In this document: in pieces, positions 1 to 8,355 of the stretch
Layout: each line of letters starts with the position of its first letter
Numbering within the stretch: position 1 is the stretch's first letter
NCBI GenBank assembly: GCA_039931865.1
Contig: JBDTRB010000042.1
Coordinates: 1 to 29,603 of the forward strand
Direction: 5' to 3'
DNA: 29,603 nt
Source: JALYUA01 sp039931865
Lineage (GTDB): Bacteria; Acidobacteriota; Thermoanaerobaculia; UBA5066; Gp7-AA6
Made by a program: the position numbers and the translations under genes
Notes under the pieces: generated by a model
Databases searched by the model: none
What the model saw: only the letters and a program-made list of their open reading frames with translations
What the model was told of the DNA's origin: nothing

Positions 1-2618
1 CGATGACTCAGGACGGGGCGGTGACGCTCGGGACGGTGACGGGACTGACGGCGACCGGCAATACGAACAACGCGATCGAGATCCGGGCATCGACCCCCGG
101 CGCGAACACGACGTGGAAGAACGTGGGGCTGCCCTTCGTCGTGACCGGCGACATCTACGTACAGGGAGCGGCGACGCCGGTGCTGACGGTCCAGCCGGGC
201 GTGACGGTGAAGTTCAACGCGAACGCGACGCTGTATATCGGCTACAACCCGTCGGGAGGACTCCTGGCGGTGGGGACGGCGGTGCAGCCGATCGTGTTCA
301 CGGCCAACACCGCGACGCCGACCCCGGGCTACTGGCGGGGCATCTGGCTGTGGACTTACGCCGCTGCGACTTCTCAGATTGCGTACGCGACGGTGAGCTA
401 CGCGGGGGTCGCCAGCGGCGCCGGCGGCCTTCATGTCAGCTCGACGACTCCCGCTCTGCTCGATCATCTCAACCTGACTTCCAACGCCTATGCAGGAATC
501 AGCCTGAGCGGAAGCTCCCCTCGGATCTCCAATTGCAACTTCGTCGGCAACACGAACGGAATCGTCAACCAGAGCGCGACACAGCTCATCGATGCGCGAC
601 TGAACTGGTGGGGGTCCTCGACGGGGCCGTCGAGCTCCGGACCGGGGACGGGCCAGCCGGTCACGACGGGAGTGAAATTCGAGCCGTGGCTAGGCGCGTC
701 TTCGACCGCGCCGCAATGGTTCTCCTCGTTTGGGCTGGGAAACAGAACGTTCAACCCCACTCTGGCGATCTTCGCGAACTTCAGTTTTCAGACCCCGCTT
801 TCGGGGAACTGGACCGTCAAGATCTTCAACACCGGGAACGCGCTCGTGCGGACGATTTCGGGTACCGGGTCCGCGAATGCTGCCTCCTGGGATGGGAAGA
901 ACGGTTCCGGAGTATTGCAGCCGAACGGCATCTATTCCTATCAGGTCGACAGTCTGGCCGGATCCCAGGGCGCCTCGCCAGCGGTGGGGGGCGTCGTGAT
1001 GGATACGACCCGGCAGCTCGCCGTCTCAGGATTTGGACTCACCCCCGCGTTTTTCAGCCCCAACGCGGACGGGGTCCAGGACACGACAACCGTCTCGGGA
1101 GTCGCGAGCTTCGACGGCGCCACCTGGACTCTCCGCGTCAGGACGGGCGGCGGGACGGTGGTCCGAACCATCTCCGGCGCCGCCACCCCGACGGTCTCGT
1201 GCGTGTGGGATGGCCGCAGCGACGCAAATGCGATTCAGCCCGAGGGCACCTACACACTCGAGCTCACGGTGGTGGACGGATCGGCGACCTCCATTTCGAG
1301 CGGGCCGGCGGTGCTGGACGTCACTCCGCCCGTCAGCGCTATCTCAGCCCCTTCCGCCGGCGCGACCCTCTCCAACGTCTATCAGAGCGGTTCCTCGAAC
1401 GTTGCCGTGACGGGCACAGCGACGGATACCAACCTCCAGGCGTGGACGCTCGAGTGGGGCACCGGGTCGAACCCGTCCTCCTGGAACAGCATCTCGGGAG
1501 CCGCGACGCCGGTTTCCTCCGGCGCTCTCGGCTCATGGGCCACACAGGCAAACCCGAACGGCTCTTACACGCTTCGAGTGGTGGTCAACGACAAAGCCGG
1601 CAACCGGACCACCGCCACCCGGACTCTTCCCGTTTCCAACTTCTCGGTTTCCAACACCATCTATCAGTTCAACGGAACGACCGGCGGCACGGTCGCCTAC
1701 ACATCGGTCGTCCCCTTCACACTCACAGAAACGCTGTTCATCAAGAATGCCGCAGGCCAGACGGTCCGCACGATCTTCAGCGGCAGCCGCCTCGCGGGCA
1801 CGTTCGTCGACAGCTGGAACGGGCGCAACGACGCAAACGCGCTGGTCCCTGACGGTCCTTATTTCTATTACGCGACGGCGACATCCGGTACCAGCGCGAT
1901 GACATGGGACCTGACGAATCAGTACCTGAACGATCTTTTGATCGACGTGACCGGGGCTCTCTACAACAACGGACACGTCGTTCAGCAGCCCTTCAACAAT
2001 CAGCCGATGCCTCTCACCTACTCTTTCGGCAGCACGAATCGTCCCGCCCGGGTCTGGTTCTATTTCAGCCCCAACGTGGGGTATCTGCAAACGTTGAACG
2101 CGATGCCGGATCCTTCCGGCTGTTCCATACCTCCCGACTTCTGCATGCCCGCGGGCGAGTACCAGGAATCGGGGACGTTCACGGTGACGTGGCCTGGCCT
2201 CGATCCGGCGGGGGTTCTCCGCAAGGACATCAAAGCCATCGTTCTGGAGCTGCGGACGGATACCTTCTCGAAGAACGCCGTTGTTCTTTTCGGCAGCAAG
2301 CCCGTGCTGACCAATCTGAGGGTGGATCCTCCCTCCTACGGGCCCGCGGGCGGCAACCAGGTCGTGTCATTCGACGTGACGACGTACCAGACTGCTCCGG
2401 TGAGCGCCACGGTCACCTTTCGCAATCAGTCGTCGATGTCGGTGCTTCGGACGCTCACGGCGGCCTCGCAACCCCCGGGGCACATCTCGATTCCATGGGA
2501 CGGGCACGCCGATAACGGGATGTGGGTCGCGCCCGGTTTCTACACGGTCACTCTCACCATCACGGATCCGATCGGAAATCAGAGGACGAGCCAGGTCCTG
2601 ACTGACATCGAGTATTGA
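1..2618 (+). CDS. Secreted beta-helix / FlgD-Ig repeat protein, 5' end outside the window
   Basis: The frame is open to the left edge and the first visible residues look like the middle of a protein, so the true start lies upstream; the ATG at 3 is internal. About 871 residues are visible. Residues 1-215 look like a right-handed parallel beta-helix (short G/N-rich strands, a 'NWWGSSTGPSSSG' segment typical of such domains). After that come at least four FlgD-type Ig modules, recognised by the pattern 'VRTISG...WDG(K/R)...G..QPNGIYSY' and its variants near 'WDGRSDANAIQPEGTYT', 'WNGRNDANALVPDGPYF' and 'WDGHADNGMWVAPGFYT'. In this family such modules occur in extracellular or cell-surface proteins; no catalytic motif is seen. 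It ends one base before the possible GTG start of the RHS gene, so the two are probably co-transcribed and may act on the same surface. The exact function is unknown. Confidence 0.8.
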   Translation, partial: MTQDGAVTLGTVTGLTATGNTNNAIEIRASTPGANTTWKNVGLPFVVTGDIYVQGAATPVLTVQPGVTVKFNANATLYIGYNPSGGLLAVGTAVQPIVFTANTATPTPGYWRGIWLWTYAAATSQIAYATVSYAGVASGAGGLHVSSTTPALLDHLNLTSNAYAGISLSGSSPRISNCNFVGNTNGIVNQSATQLIDARLNWWGSSTGPSSSGPGTGQPVTTGVKFEPWLGASSTAPQWFSSFGLGNRTFNPTLAIFANFSFQTPLSGNWTVKIFNTGNALVRTISGTGSANAASWDGKNGSGVLQPNGIYSYQVDSLAGSQGASPAVGGVVMDTTRQLAVSGFGLTPAFFSPNADGVQDTTTVSGVASFDGATWTLRVRTGGGTVVRTISGAATPTVSCVWDGRSDANAIQPEGTYTLELTVVDGSATSISSGPAVLDVTPPVSAISAPSAGATLSNVYQSGSSNVAVTGTATDTNLQAWTLEWGTGSNPSSWNSISGAATPVSSGALGSWATQANPNGSYTLRVVVNDKAGNRTTATRTLPVSNFSVSNTIYQFNGTTGGTVAYTSVVPFTLTETLFIKNAAGQTVRTIFSGSRLAGTFVDSWNGRNDANALVPDGPYFYYATATSGTSAMTWDLTNQYLNDLLIDVTGALYNNGHVVQQPFNNQPMPLTYSFGSTNRPARVWFYFSPNVGYLQTLNAMPDPSGCSIPPDFCMPAGEYQESGTFTVTWPGLDPAGVLRKDIKAIVLELRTDTFSKNAVVLFGSKPVLTNLRVDPPSYGPAGGNQVVSFDVTTYQTAPVSATVTFRNQSSMSVLRTLTAASQPPGHISIPWDGHADNGMWVAPGFYTVTLTITDPIGNQRTSQVLTDIEY

Positions 2619-2625
2619 GGTGAAC

Positions 2626-5600
2626 ATGACAACCGGCCAGCTCGTCCGATCCCGTCCCCGATCCCGTTTTCTTCCGATGGCCCTCTGGGTCGCCGCCGCC
2701 GCTGTCCTGGGCCAGCCGCTGATTGCCGCCCCGAAAGTGATTTTCTGTGGATCGGCGCCGGCGCCTCCCCCCGGGACTCCCCCGGGCGGCCCGCCGCCGC
2801 CCTGCGGGACCGGATGTGGAGCTCCATCCGCCGGTGGCGGATCCGGCGATTCCCCTTCCGGGAGTGCCGGTGCGGGCGAAGACGGGGCCGGCGCCGGGAA
2901 TTCCTCGAGCGGCACTTCGGCCGGGGAAGCCGGCGGGTCCGGGAGGGGCTCGCCGGTCTATGTGATCAACGGAAATTTTGTGACGCAGGCATCGGATCTT
3001 TCCCTCCCGACGGCGGGCTTCCCTTTGACAGTCCGACGGGTCTACAACAGCGGCCGCCCGGGCGTCGGCCCGTTCGGGGTGGGCTGGACGTCGACGATCA
3101 CAGTCAAGTTGTTCCGGGCGGAGTACCTGTATTCGGCACCCTCCACGAGGCGGGTCGAAGCTGAGATCTCGGCGGCCGACGGGTTCCTGTTCCGATTCCA
3201 GGAGAATGCGGATGGAGTCACCTATATGGCGCCTGCCGGACGGCGCGACGTGCTCGTCCGGAACGGTGACGGCACTTACGACCTGACAGAGCAGGGGACC
3301 AGGTCGCGCGACCATTTCGCTGCCGACGGCCGCCTGCTCTCCTTCACGGACGACTTCGGGAACCTCCTGAATTTCGCCTATGACGGGGCCGGCCGGCTGA
3401 CCGCCGTGTCCGATGCGTCCGGCTCGGGCCGGTACATCAACGTTTTCTATGGTGCGAACGGCCGAATCAGCTCTCTTCAGGATTCCGCGAGCCGCCAGGT
3501 CCAGTACACGTACGACGCCGCCGGGATGCTCACGAGGGTCGTCGACGCCGCGGGAAGAACGACGAACTATGGCTATGCGACGACACCGATCGGGCAACTC
3601 CTCTCATCCGTTTCCGATGGCTTCGGGCGGGTGGCGAGCACGATCGCCTACGACACGGCCGCGCACGCTTCGACCGTTTCAGAGAATGGCGAAACCTACA
3701 CGTACACCTACAACTTCAACGGAGCCCCCAATCGGACCAACAAGCAGGCCGCAGGGACGGACAACCGCTGGCAATTCGTTTATACGCCCGAGGGCCAGAT
3801 TACGGATCGCATCCGGATCTACGGCAGCCTCAATACGACGGGTCCGACGATCCATACAGACTACAATCCCGACTTTTCCGTAGCGCAGATCACCGACGAG
3901 GTCGGGGTGAAGACCGCCTATACGTACGACGTCAATGGCCGGGTGGCGTCGGTCACGCGGGATTTTCAGGGGCCCCAGGCGATTCGATTCGATTATTCCT
4001 ACGACCCGGCATTCCCGAACAAGGTGATCTCCGTCACTCCGAAGGATCCCTCGACAGGTCAGGTCAATCGCGACTGGCAAGAGACGCGGTACGACTACCA
4101 CCAGGCCGGCGCGCCCGCTCCCGGAACGCTCTATCACACCTACCGAGTGCGGACAGACGGTTCCTCGGAGACGCTCTCGGCGAATCTCTATGACTCCAGG
4201 GGGCAGCTCACGCAGACCACGACCGCCGCGGGCGGCCAGACGGACTACGCGTACGACGCAGCGGGGAATCTGGCGACGGTGACGAGGCCGTCCAACAACG
4301 ACGGTGGCATTCGGGTCGTCACGACGTATACGTACGACCTGGCTGGTCGGGTCACGCGTGTGACTGATCCCCTTGGCCGTGCCACGACATATGTCTATGA
4401 TGGCGCCGATCGCGCGGTGTCTGTCACCCTTCCGAAACCTTCGGTTGGCTTCCCTATGAACTTCACCACGACGTATGTGTATGACGGCTACGACTCGGTC
4501 ACCGGGCTCGTGTTCACGAGTGTCACCGACCCGAACGGCCGGGTCACGAGGCAGGGCTACGACCCTTGGGGCCGGATCCGAAAGAGCGTGAATGCACTGG
4601 GCAACGCGACGACGTACACGTATGTCCAAGGCGTTTTGCGGTCGGTCCAGGACGCAAACGGGAACCTGACGACATTCACCTACGACGACCTGAGCCACGT
4701 CCTGCTCCGAACGGACCGCCCCGACGGGACGCCCCACAGATATGTCTACACAGCGGACCGCCTGCTGGCGGAGGACTACCCGCCGACGAACTGGCGCCTC
4801 TCGACCTACGATCGTTTGAAGCGCTTGGTGCGGCTACAGACGCCCGGTACGACGTACTCCTACACCTACGTGGGCCAGAAGCTGACCCAGGTCATAGACA
4901 ATCTGGACGCAGGCATCGGCGATATCCAGACGCATACGTACGGCTACGACCCCTCGTACCGGCTGTCTCAGAACGTCCAAGGCTCGCAGGGAACGCTCTC
5001 CTACACGTACACCCCGGAAGACGCGGTGGCGAGCTACGCGGTGCAGGGAGGCCCGACAACGACGCTGACGTATTACCCAGACGGCTCGGTGAACACCATT
5101 GCGTGGACGCCGGTGGCGGGGCTTTTCAAGTACCGGTATACCCTGGCGGGGCAATACCAGCAGGTGACGTTTCCCAACGGCTCGTCGCGCGTCTATTCCT
5201 ACGACGACCAGGACCGCCTCCTGCAGCTGGCCCACACCGACCCCGTCGCGGGCAACCTTGCCACGTACGGGTACGGCTACGACCTCAACTACACGACCGG
5301 GGCGTACACGATGCTCGGACAGCGAGTATCGATGATTGCCACGGTGCCGGCGCAGGGCTTTTTAAATCATTTGACGAAGTACGAGTACGACCCGCACTAC
5401 CAGCTGACCAAGGCGACGTACCCCAACGTGACGCCGTTCAACGGGGAGATCGACGCTTGGACGTACGACGGGATCGGCAACCGGACTACAAGCGCGGTGA
5501 ACGGAGCGGTGACGGCCTATACGTACGCGACGGTGACTGGAAACCCGGGCAACTGGCAGAGGCTCTTGAGCGACGGAGCGAACACATACACGTACACCGC

Positions 5601-6678
5601 TAACGGTGATACGGCAACGCGCAGTGGCCCGGCAGGGAACCTTACCTTCGGCTGGGGCTGGGAGAACCGGCTGGTCGGGATCAGCGGCGCGGTTGCCGCG
5701 GCGTACCGGTATGACCACGAGGGGCGGCGGATCAGCAAGGCGACGGGAGGTCCCACGACTAACTACCTGTACAACGGACTCAATCTGATTCAGGAAAGCG
5801 GAGCGACGTCGGCGGGCTACCTGTTCGGGCCGGGCATCGACGAGCCGCTGGCGATGAGCCGCGGAGGGCAGACGTATTACTACTCGGTAGATGCGCTGGG
5901 CTCCGCGGTCCTGGTTACGAACGCCGGAGGAACGGTCCAAAATAAATACGTCTACGACGCGTGGGGCGAGGTCAAGGCACAGGCGGTCACGCTCGTGAAC
6001 CCGTTCGTCTACACCGGCAGAGAGCAGGGTGAAGCGGGAACGCTGTTCTATCGAGCACGCTTTCTGACCCCGGCTATCGGACGGTTTCTGCAGGGTGATC
6101 CGTTAGGTGGCGGTCGGGGAATGGGTCGCTTCAACTATCTACAAAATGATCCGATCGACATGAAGGACCCATTCGGACTTTTCGCGGTTAGTACAAATTG
6201 CAAACAGTCCCCGTTCCAAGGCCCCGTACAGGCAGGAATTGCAGATCTATGTGGGTCCCGCACCGCCCCGGGATCGCCCTGCGACCGAGCCCTTCGAAAT
6301 ATAAGTAGTGCAATGACCGGAGACCCGAATACTATCCCGGGCTGTTATAAACGCATGTGCCAAGGGCGAACCGTCGGGATTGATTGCGATCCGAAGTGCC
6401 CGTCGTGCGCGCGATCGGCCGCGGCTGAGGGGATAGTGCTTGGTCCTGGCAATCCGGGCTGCCCCAACCAACCACCGAATCCGGTCAATAACTTCCAAGG
6501 CGGAGGGTCCGGTCAGCCGATTGGTATAGGCGAAACGATTTTTCATGAGACGTTTCACTGGTGTGCGACGTGGACGGAGCCGAGTGCTTCGGATCCAGTC
6601 GCGAGCTATTTTCGGTACGCTGAAGCGGCATGCTACGGATGGCGCGACACTGGAGCGCCGCCTGTTCGTAACCGCTGA
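2626..6678 (+). CDS. Secreted RHS/YD-repeat polymorphic toxin with HExxH metallopeptidase tip
   Basis: The ATG at 2626 is preferred because GAGG at 2617-2620 sits 5 nt before it; an in-frame GTG at 2620 would overlap that ribosome site. Residue numbers here count from the GTG. A Sec-type signal is seen near residues 20-37, then a Pro/Gly/Ser-rich linker to about 108. A DUF6531-like entry domain follows ('VYVINGNFVTQASDLSLP'), then many YD repeats, and the RHS core-closing motif with 'GDPLGGGRGMGRFNYLQNDP' and 'DPFGL' ending at nt 6180. The 165-residue tip has 11 cysteines and HETFH at 1309-1313, followed 22 residues later by a glutamate in 'AEAACYG', a gluzincin-like arrangement. RHS proteins are known to encapsulate and deliver such C-terminal toxin domains. 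The stop overlaps the start of the next gene (TGATG). The RHS call is firm; metallopeptidase activity of the tip is inference from the motif. Confidence 0.93.
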   Translation: MTTGQLVRSRPRSRFLPMALWVAAAAVLGQPLIAAPKVIFCGSAPAPPPGTPPGGPPPPCGTGCGAPSAGGGSGDSPSGSAGAGEDGAGAGNSSSGTSAGEAGGSGRGSPVYVINGNFVTQASDLSLPTAGFPLTVRRVYNSGRPGVGPFGVGWTSTITVKLFRAEYLYSAPSTRRVEAEISAADGFLFRFQENADGVTYMAPAGRRDVLVRNGDGTYDLTEQGTRSRDHFAADGRLLSFTDDFGNLLNFAYDGAGRLTAVSDASGSGRYINVFYGANGRISSLQDSASRQVQYTYDAAGMLTRVVDAAGRTTNYGYATTPIGQLLSSVSDGFGRVASTIAYDTAAHASTVSENGETYTYTYNFNGAPNRTNKQAAGTDNRWQFVYTPEGQITDRIRIYGSLNTTGPTIHTDYNPDFSVAQITDEVGVKTAYTYDVNGRVASVTRDFQGPQAIRFDYSYDPAFPNKVISVTPKDPSTGQVNRDWQETRYDYHQAGAPAPGTLYHTYRVRTDGSSETLSANLYDSRGQLTQTTTAAGGQTDYAYDAAGNLATVTRPSNNDGGIRVVTTYTYDLAGRVTRVTDPLGRATTYVYDGADRAVSVTLPKPSVGFPMNFTTTYVYDGYDSVTGLVFTSVTDPNGRVTRQGYDPWGRIRKSVNALGNATTYTYVQGVLRSVQDANGNLTTFTYDDLSHVLLRTDRPDGTPHRYVYTADRLLAEDYPPTNWRLSTYDRLKRLVRLQTPGTTYSYTYVGQKLTQVIDNLDAGIGDIQTHTYGYDPSYRLSQNVQGSQGTLSYTYTPEDAVASYAVQGGPTTTLTYYPDGSVNTIAWTPVAGLFKYRYTLAGQYQQVTFPNGSSRVYSYDDQDRLLQLAHTDPVAGNLATYGYGYDLNYTTGAYTMLGQRVSMIATVPAQGFLNHLTKYEYDPHYQLTKATYPNVTPFNGEIDAWTYDGIGNRTTSAVNGAVTAYTYATVTGNPGNWQRLLSDGANTYTYTANGDTATRSGPAGNLTFGWGWENRLVGISGAVAAAYRYDHEGRRISKATGGPTTNYLYNGLNLIQESGATSAGYLFGPGIDEPLAMSRGGQTYYYSVDALGSAVLVTNAGGTVQNKYVYDAWGEVKAQAVTLVNPFVYTGREQGEAGTLFYRARFLTPAIGRFLQGDPLGGGRGMGRFNYLQNDPIDMKDPFGLFAVSTNCKQSPFQGPVQAGIADLCGSRTAPGSPCDRALRNISSAMTGDPNTIPGCYKRMCQGRTVGIDCDPKCPSCARSAAAEGIVLGPGNPGCPNQPPNPVNNFQGGGSGQPIGIGETIFHETFHWCATWTEPSASDPVASYFRYAEAACYGWRDTGAPPVRNR

Positions 6679-7142
6679 TGCGTGCGTCAAGGTTACTCCT
6701 GGGCGTCCTGGCCGCGGTGAGTGCCTTGGCGTATAGCGTCCCTTTGGGTGGTTGCCAGTGCGGACAGGTGGCCGGCGCCGCTGAGGCACTCATAATAAGT
6801 CCGTCTGTCTTCGAGGGTCGCGTCGTGCGAATTCGGCCTTTCGAACGACGTTTCCTTCTTCGGAAGCAGCAAACGGTCGTAAAACTGTACCAGGTTGTGT
6901 TTCGGGTGCATCGATTTTGGCGGGTTCGTACACCCGCCGAGATCTCCGTCGTGGTTGGGTATTCAAACTGCGATTCCGATTTTCGAGCTGGGGAGATGTA
7001 TCTCGTATTTGCAGAGTTTGCCGCATGGGGAAATGGCGAATTGACGTCCTCAAAATGCGGTCCGACAGGACCTTCAACATCGTCGGCTGGTAGCTTCCAT
7101 GTTCTAGGGTCGGGTCTGGCAATCGCTGACGACGTTCGCTAA
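6678..7142 (+). CDS. Exported TIMP-like (NTR-fold) protein, candidate immunity inhibitor of the RHS tip
   Basis: A 154-residue protein with an N-terminal signal (hydrophobic to about residue 19) ending 'VPLGGC'. Mature position 1 would be C26, giving CQC, like the CxC that opens eukaryotic TIMPs. The four cysteines are C26, C28, C98 and C127, that is 1, 3, 73 and 102 counted from C26; TIMP-1 has the pairs C1-C70 and C3-C99. The body ('SPSVFEGRVV', 'VVFRVHRFWR', 'GEMYLVFAEF', then a Cys after 'GELTSSK') matches bacterial TIMP/NTR-like proteins I know. Its ATG shares one base with the stop of the RHS gene, so it is translationally coupled to the metallopeptidase tip. Polymorphic toxins normally have their immunity gene here, which makes a metallopeptidase inhibitor a sensible partner. 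LGGC could also be a lipobox. The fold is likely; the immunity role is inferred. Confidence 0.72.
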   Translation: MRASRLLLGVLAAVSALAYSVPLGGCQCGQVAGAAEALIISPSVFEGRVVRIRPFERRFLLRKQQTVVKLYQVVFRVHRFWRVRTPAEISVVVGYSNCDSDFRAGEMYLVFAEFAAWGNGELTSSKCGPTGPSTSSAGSFHVLGSGLAIADDVR

Positions 7143-7207
7143 GGGCAAACGAGCTGGAACGCTTGGGAGGCCGCTCGCGTATTGAGGTCTCTTTCGGGCA
7201 AATGAGA

Positions 7208-7213
7208 GATAAT
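7208..7213 (+). promoter_or_regulatory. -10-like box (GATAAT) of the LamG gene
   Basis: GATAAT lies 5 nt before the ATG at 7219. There is no Shine-Dalgarno sequence, which suggests a leaderless or near-leaderless mRNA. No good -35 element at normal spacing was found. Confidence 0.45.
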
Positions 7214-7218
7214 CAGTC

Positions 7219-8253
7219 ATGACTGAACGGTACATACGGGCTATGTTTCTATCCCTCGTTACAATTGGAAGCCTACCCGTCCCGAGCACCGCGCAGCCTT
7301 TCGGCGCGTTTGTGGTGTTGACGGGGGCGAATGGCTACGTTGAGGTACCGAACAGTGCCGCGATCAGCGTCGCGGGCGAGATGACGATTGAAGCGTGGGT
7401 GAACATCACGCCGTCTGGCGGGTGTCGGAGCCTTGTCGGAAAGAACTTCGCCAGTTCGTACTGGATCGGCGTGTGCGGGACGACAATCCGGTCACAGAGC
7501 TCCGGTCCGACCACGGCCCGCGAGGGCGGCGCCGTCGAAGACGCCCGCTGGACGCACATCGCGGTGGTCTTCGGCAACGGACTCCGGAAGCATTACGTCA
7601 ACGGCGAAGAGCGGGCATCCTTCGCGGAGACCGTGCCGCTCGGCGTGAGTTCGTCCCCTCTGCGCATCGGGAGCGACGTCTCCTGGGCGTTCACGCCCAC
7701 CGGCTGCATCGATGAGCTTCGCCTCTGGAATGTCGCCCGGACCAAGGCGCAGATCCGCTCCACGATCAACACGACGGTTCACAGCCCGACGCCGGGACTC
7801 GTCTCCGTCTGGGCATTTGACGGCGCCGGAAACGACCTGGTGGGAGGGCAGAACGGCACGGGCGTCGGTCAGTACTCCTTCCAGTTTCCTCCGGCCGTGG
7901 GGCACTGCGATCCCGGCCCCCACGTCCTCTGCCTCCAGAATCGGTTCGCTGTCGCGGTCGAGTGGCGCGATTTCGCGGGGAACGTGGGAGACGCCACCGT
8001 CGCGTCGTGCGGGACTTCAGACAGCGGTCTCTACTGGTTCTTCAGCCCTCAGAACGTCGAGATGCTGGTCAAGGTGCTGAACGGCTGCACGTTCAACGAC
8101 CGGTACTGGATTTTCGCGGCTGCGACGACAAACGTCGGATTCCGGCTCGAGGTGCTCGACGTGCAACGCAACGACAGCCGGATCTACTTCAATTACCTGG
8201 GGGAGAGTGCGCCCGCTGTCACCGACGCGGCGGCCCTGCAGACCTGCCCGTAG
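7219..8253 (+). CDS. Secreted LamG (concanavalin A-like) domain protein
   Basis: 344 residues. A signal peptide with a likely cut after 'PSTA' (about residue 24) shows export. Residues 28-220 form a LamG/laminin-G-3 jelly-roll: 'GYVEVPNSAAISVAGEMTIEAWV' opening pattern, 'WTHIAVVF', 'YVNGE', and 'GCIDELRLWNVARTKAQIR' near 175-190 are the usual signatures. LamG domains of this type bind carbohydrate or protein ligands outside the cell. The last ~105 residues are a separate Cys-containing beta-rich module ('FAVAVEWRDFAGN', 'GLYWFFSPQNVEMLVKVLNGC', 'YWIFAAATTNVGFRLEV'). I recognise it as a recurrent C-terminal domain of secreted Acidobacteriota-type proteins, but know no function for it. The gene has its own promoter-like box 5 nt before the ATG, so it probably is not part of the RHS-inhibitor unit. 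Confidence 0.88.
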   Translation: MTERYIRAMFLSLVTIGSLPVPSTAQPFGAFVVLTGANGYVEVPNSAAISVAGEMTIEAWVNITPSGGCRSLVGKNFASSYWIGVCGTTIRSQSSGPTTAREGGAVEDARWTHIAVVFGNGLRKHYVNGEERASFAETVPLGVSSSPLRIGSDVSWAFTPTGCIDELRLWNVARTKAQIRSTINTTVHSPTPGLVSVWAFDGAGNDLVGGQNGTGVGQYSFQFPPAVGHCDPGPHVLCLQNRFAVAVEWRDFAGNVGDATVASCGTSDSGLYWFFSPQNVEMLVKVLNGCTFNDRYWIFAAATTNVGFRLEVLDVQRNDSRIYFNYLGESAPAVTDAAALQTCP

Positions 8254-8342
8254 GGGGCGCAGAGCAGACTGGGGTCACGCTGGCCTGGCCTCGTACTTCA
8301 GTCATCACTCGATTTATTAAAAGGCCAATTTCAGCGCGCGGC

Positions 8343-8348
8343 TAGAAT
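8343..8348 (+). promoter_or_regulatory. -10-like box (TAGAAT) of arnB
   Basis: TAGAAT ends 7 nt before the GTG start of arnB at 8356. No Shine-Dalgarno sequence lies between them. The pattern fits leaderless transcription; a -35 box is not evident. Confidence 0.5.
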
Positions 8349-8355
8349 CCCGGCC

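Noticed and set aside
8254..8342. Terminator between the LamG gene and arnB
   Set aside because: No stable hairpin followed by a T tract could be found.
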